22,580 nucleotides of DNA, taken from the NCBI GenBank assembly GCA_049999765.1, contig JBNGIQ010006039.1, positions 1 through 22,580 of the forward strand, given 5' to 3'. How positions within the stretch are numbered: the stretch's first letter is position 1; each line of letters starts with the position of its first letter. This document shows, one piece after another, positions 19,916 through 22,580 of the stretch. Under the pieces are notes generated by a model, which was not told the DNA's origin, searched no databases, and was given only the letters and a program-made list of their open reading frames with translations. A program made the translations under genes and the position numbers. The stretch is from Phaeoceros laevis (Eukaryota; Anthocerotophyta; Anthocerotopsida; Notothyladales).

Positions 19916-20104
19916 TGTGCTGTCTTTTGTCATAGCATGTGTTTTAGATTGACAGTTGCTTTGGGCTACTTGTTCGAGCATTCCAAATACCGTGTGAAAT
20001 TGTCTGATACTCACGCCTCACACTTGGTGGAGAAGGACAATGGTGATTATATTGAAGGATCTTTCACAGTGTGTGTACACTAGTTTCACATTGACTTCAC
20101 GAAA
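19916..20104. other. Convergent 3' intergenic spacer
   Basis: Only 189 bp separate the AIR9 stop from the stop of the minus-strand gene. No canonical AATAAA is seen on either strand. The two 3' UTRs must be very short or overlap antisense. Confidence 0.55.
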
Positions 20105-21106
20105 CTACGAGATGTGTCGCAAATCAGTGTGACCCAATGTAACGATGACTAAGAATTGAATAGGCGTAACAATGTAGAGAAGGATGATGCCAAGAGTGGT
20201 TGCAACAGCGACTGGTGTTGAGAATAGGTCATATGGGTTTCTACCATGAGCCTCCCATTGTTCATACAGAAGATATGAAGCTATTCCCCAGCCAGCCAAA
20301 AGGGCGGGACAAGGAAAGCACGCATACAGACCTTGATCCATGAGAAATTTGAGTGGAGGCGGCACGACAAGGACGAATAAGATGAGGCCAGCTGGCACGG
20401 TAACAATAGGTTCTGGCCCACAGCAGACCAACCGAGACTTAGTTGACATGGATGTGTTCAGACCGGTAAAGTGAGGCAGTCAAACTTTGTACGAACCGAC
20501 TCACCGTTCAGCACGGACCATGGCAAAAATACATATAGAAAGACGAAGACCAGCGCGATCCATTTAATGAAGGAGCTTCTGCAGGCAGAAGAAACGGAGC
20601 GTCAGGTTGTAGGGACAAACAAAGGGCGGCGGGCGTTCCTGCAATTCGAAGCTGCATATTCATCAAGTGCTAGCTGAAGGCGGGATGAGTGCAAAATGGA
20701 CCGCAAAATGGCGATCTGAGTGCGCAGAAGGTGGACAGCGGTGAAAGGCACAAGAAGCTCTAGCATGAGTGAGCTTTTGGTGCCATTGACGTAATGTGCA
20801 GTCCAGTCCAGAATAAGCAGGTACCTGATGGTGCCATGACGATGGATTCAGCAACGAGCTACCACGGAATCAAATTAGGAGGTGTACAGCCACTTACAGA
20901 GGTACGATAGTGCCTATGAACCCCGTAACTTCGGCTAACCAGATGAGGAGGGCCCAAACGATGTCCCTGAGATTGCAGCATTTTACCTCCTCCTCGCAAT
21001 CTGGTGGCAGGACCCGGCTCCGCTCATTCAGCTCAAGATCTAGGTCCTGGGAGGCCTCTTCGGCGAAGCGTTGGGAGACCTCGCGGGACATCAAAGGCTC
21101 CTCCAT
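20105..21106 (-). CDS. Unrecognised multi-pass membrane protein, three exons
   Basis: A three-exon model on the minus strand: 21106-20898, 20578-20505, 20412-20105. Both introns (319 and 92 nt) are GT-AG, donors are GTAAGT and GTGAGT, phases fit, and the product is 196 residues. The N-terminus (1-45) is hydrophilic and acidic, starting MEEPLMSREV. Hydrophobic segments follow near 47-70 (IVWALLIWLAEVTGFIGTIV), 73-92 (WIALVFVFLYVFL), 97-122 (VTVPAGLILFVLVV), 126-145 (PALLAGWGIASYLLY) and 158-185 (LGIILLYIVTPIQFLVIVT), so four or five spans. I recognise no family. It could be a plant-specific small membrane protein. The exon junctions all fall in hydrophobic or loop positions without disturbing the pattern, which supports the model. 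An optional 51-nt intron inside exon 3 keeps frame but is shorter than any neighbour intron and is less likely. Confidence 0.65.
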
Positions 21107-22038
21107 GTTGTACTAAACATTTGACAGCCGCAGATCTCGAACGTAGGGAGAGAGGCCGAAAGAATGACTAGCGGAGCACTACCAAACTAGCTATGTTCTT
21201 CCATGAAAGGGAAATTGGCGAGGCGAGTGACGGACGCAGATGAGAGGGCCAGATGCAACCCCGGAAAAGAGAGTCGACTATCCTATTAAAGGCGAGAGCC
21301 AGAGCACTGTGCACGAAGGCAATTGGATGTCGTGTGGAGTGACGACACCGGTTAAGGCACGACCACAACATCATGCAGCACAGTGCAGGTTTTTATGGGC
21401 CTTCCCGATATCCAACAGCTGGAGAGGGGGTCGTCTGGGAAAGCTTGTTCAAATCACTGTATTGAGGTGATTGACTGTGGTTCACTGTATGGAGGTGCAT
21501 TGTTTGCGAAAATATCGCTGGGTTCAATGACCTACCGATTTGGGTGGATGCCTTGTTGCCCTAGCTCAACTCACTCCATGATGATGGTGAATATTGCTTG
21601 ACAATTTGCGTTTGACAAGTTGACCCCCGTCAGTCACCGGGATGACAATAAACAGCTCTTCGCCAGCCCGTGTAATTCAAGTCTAGCAACAACAATGCTG
21701 TCATTCTAGAGGGCATTTCGCACTCAATTGGCCGCCAAATCCGGTTAAATTAAAATATTAAGCTCCTATTAAATTAGTTAGGTTTAAAAGTGCTCTGTAT
21801 TTGCGCATAGAGATTAGTTAATCTAACTAAGGTTAAATAACTAAGGTCAAACCTGTTACTAAAGTGGCGAAACCTTTCGGCCCCTTCCGGGATCGCTCTA
21901 ACAAGTTTAGCTTCGAAGCATGGTTCCAATGTTCCAATCGGTGTCACCTCCTATTCTAAAGCAGAAACTATAGGCAATTTCCTAGAGGGTGGCCCTAATA
22001 GGCTAAAGCGAGCAAGTGCTCACTACTACTTTCAACAG
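21107..22038. other. Intergenic region, no gene seen
   Basis: This contains the upstream region of the minus-strand membrane-protein gene and sequence leading into the trihelix fragment. Short ORFs (for example 21240-21470 and 21383-21601) show no domain and overlap each other. An AT-rich tract at about 21745-21860 has repeated TTAGTTA and TAACTAA motifs. The last 30-40 bases before 22039 look like a 3' splice site (pyrimidine-rich, ending TTTCAACAG). Confidence 0.5.
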
Positions 22039-22580
22039 GGACAGCGACATGGAAGGTGACCCATGTTCAGTGCAAACAAAAAATGGAGGCTATGAAGAAG
22101 CGCTACAAGCAAGAGAGACTAAAAAGGGGAAACACTGGGGGATCTCCTGTCAATTGGGAGTGGTGGCAGCCAATACATGCCATTTTTTCTACTAATCCCA
22201 AAATGGCTGGAATTCCAAGTGCTGCTGATCCTGGTGCAAGCTCTGTCACTGGCTCTGCTGCCCCGGCTACTTATGCTAGTGAAGAGCCTTCTGATGCTAG
22301 CCTTGCACAAAATGTACAAGCACCTCTTGCTCTTGTTGCATTTACAGGTGAGACAGCTGCATCCACCCCAACAAGAAAAACTCAGCATGCTGGAGCTTCA
22401 GATGTTGTGGATTCTCCATTCTCCAACAACACCGAAGACTAAAGCAGGGAGTCTTCCAGGTGTTGTAGGGCAGAAGGCATCCTCTAGTCGTAAGAAAGCA
22501 AAACCACTGTCATTTTCAGAAAACATCAAAGACGGACTAACCGCATTTGCTAAGGTCTATGCTGATATTGAAATGGCAAA
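22039..22580 (+). CDS. Partial trihelix (Myb/SANT-like) DNA-binding protein
   Basis: Coding begins after a probable splice acceptor (AG at 22037-22038), and the first codon at 22056 is GTG, so the real start lies in an upstream exon that I could not find in the window. The segment TWKVTHVQCKQKMEAMKKRY followed by an SPVNWEWWQPIHAIF stretch matches the second and third helices of plant trihelix or Myb/SANT-like domains, with the usual PKMAGIP tail. A Ser/Ala-rich region follows. The frame ends at TAA 22440-22442, but coding signal resumes at once in the next frame (SSSRKKAKPLSFSENIKDGL and onward) to the window edge. This is either a 100-nt intron (22348-22447, GT-AG, phase 1 both sides, restoring frame) or a one-base indel in a decaying copy. 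The family includes transcription factors and also transposase-associated proteins, so this may be a domesticated or mobile copy. Confidence 0.65.

Noticed and set aside
20311-20361. A 51-nt GT-AG intron inside exon 3 of the membrane-protein gene
   Set aside because: It keeps frame but would be shorter than every other intron in the window, and the read-through residues are hydrophobic and fit a membrane span.
20663-20854. 63-codon minus-strand ORF inside the first intron of the membrane-protein gene
   Set aside because: It lies wholly in the predicted intron, has no domain and is not flanked by fitting splice sites.
21168-21601. Overlapping short ORFs on both strands between the membrane-protein gene and the trihelix fragment
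   Set aside because: Mutually overlapping, no domain, no splice evidence.
1-22580. CRISPR arrays, bacterial operon signals, rRNA or tRNA genes
   Set aside because: None seen. The only regular repeats are LTRs and short coding duplications, and the tRNA-like 12-mers are retroelement primer sites.

Overview
The window is plant nuclear DNA. The main evidence is an intact 37-exon gene on the + strand (10009-19915) that I recognise as AIR9, the plant microtubule-associated protein with a basic Ser-rich N-terminus, leucine-rich repeats and A9 (Ig-like) repeats. Its introns are short (about 69-296 nt, all GT-AG). Together with plant-type Ty1/copia and Ty3/gypsy chromovirus elements, this says land plant. 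I suspect a seed-free lineage (lycophyte or bryophyte), but the sequence alone does not settle this.

Layout. 1-140 is unannotated flank. 141-9404 is a nested transposon block. The outer, older unit is a Ty3/gypsy chromovirus derivative with LTRs at 141-570 and 8974-9404 that are about 90% identical by eye. It has lost gag, protease, RT and RNase H and keeps only integrase and chromodomain remnants. A younger Ty1/copia element (1927-8772) sits inside it, with two 249-bp LTRs differing at 6 positions, a perfect 5-bp CCTAC target duplication, primer binding site, polypurine tract, and gag-pol broken by stops and frameshifts. Removing the copia element and one CCTAC copy makes the gypsy reading frame continuous. 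The 100-N gap at 2436-2535 is flanked by the same 38 bp on both sides and is probably an unmerged contig overlap.

9405-10008 is the putative AIR9 promoter and 5' leader. AIR9 follows, in the same orientation as both retroelements. Convergent with it on the minus strand is a three-exon gene (21106-20105) for an unrecognised protein of about 196 residues with around five hydrophobic segments. 21107-22038 is mostly non-coding. From about 22039 to the window end there is part of a trihelix (Myb/SANT-like) DNA-binding protein gene on the + strand.

I did not find a convincing undescribed biological system. The most distinctive observations are a hairpin-loop micro-inversion between the two gypsy LTRs, missing target duplication around the gypsy unit, non-canonical TA...TA copia LTR ends, a decayed extra ORF downstream of copia pol, the regular exon and phase architecture of AIR9 repeats, and the unassigned membrane-protein gene.
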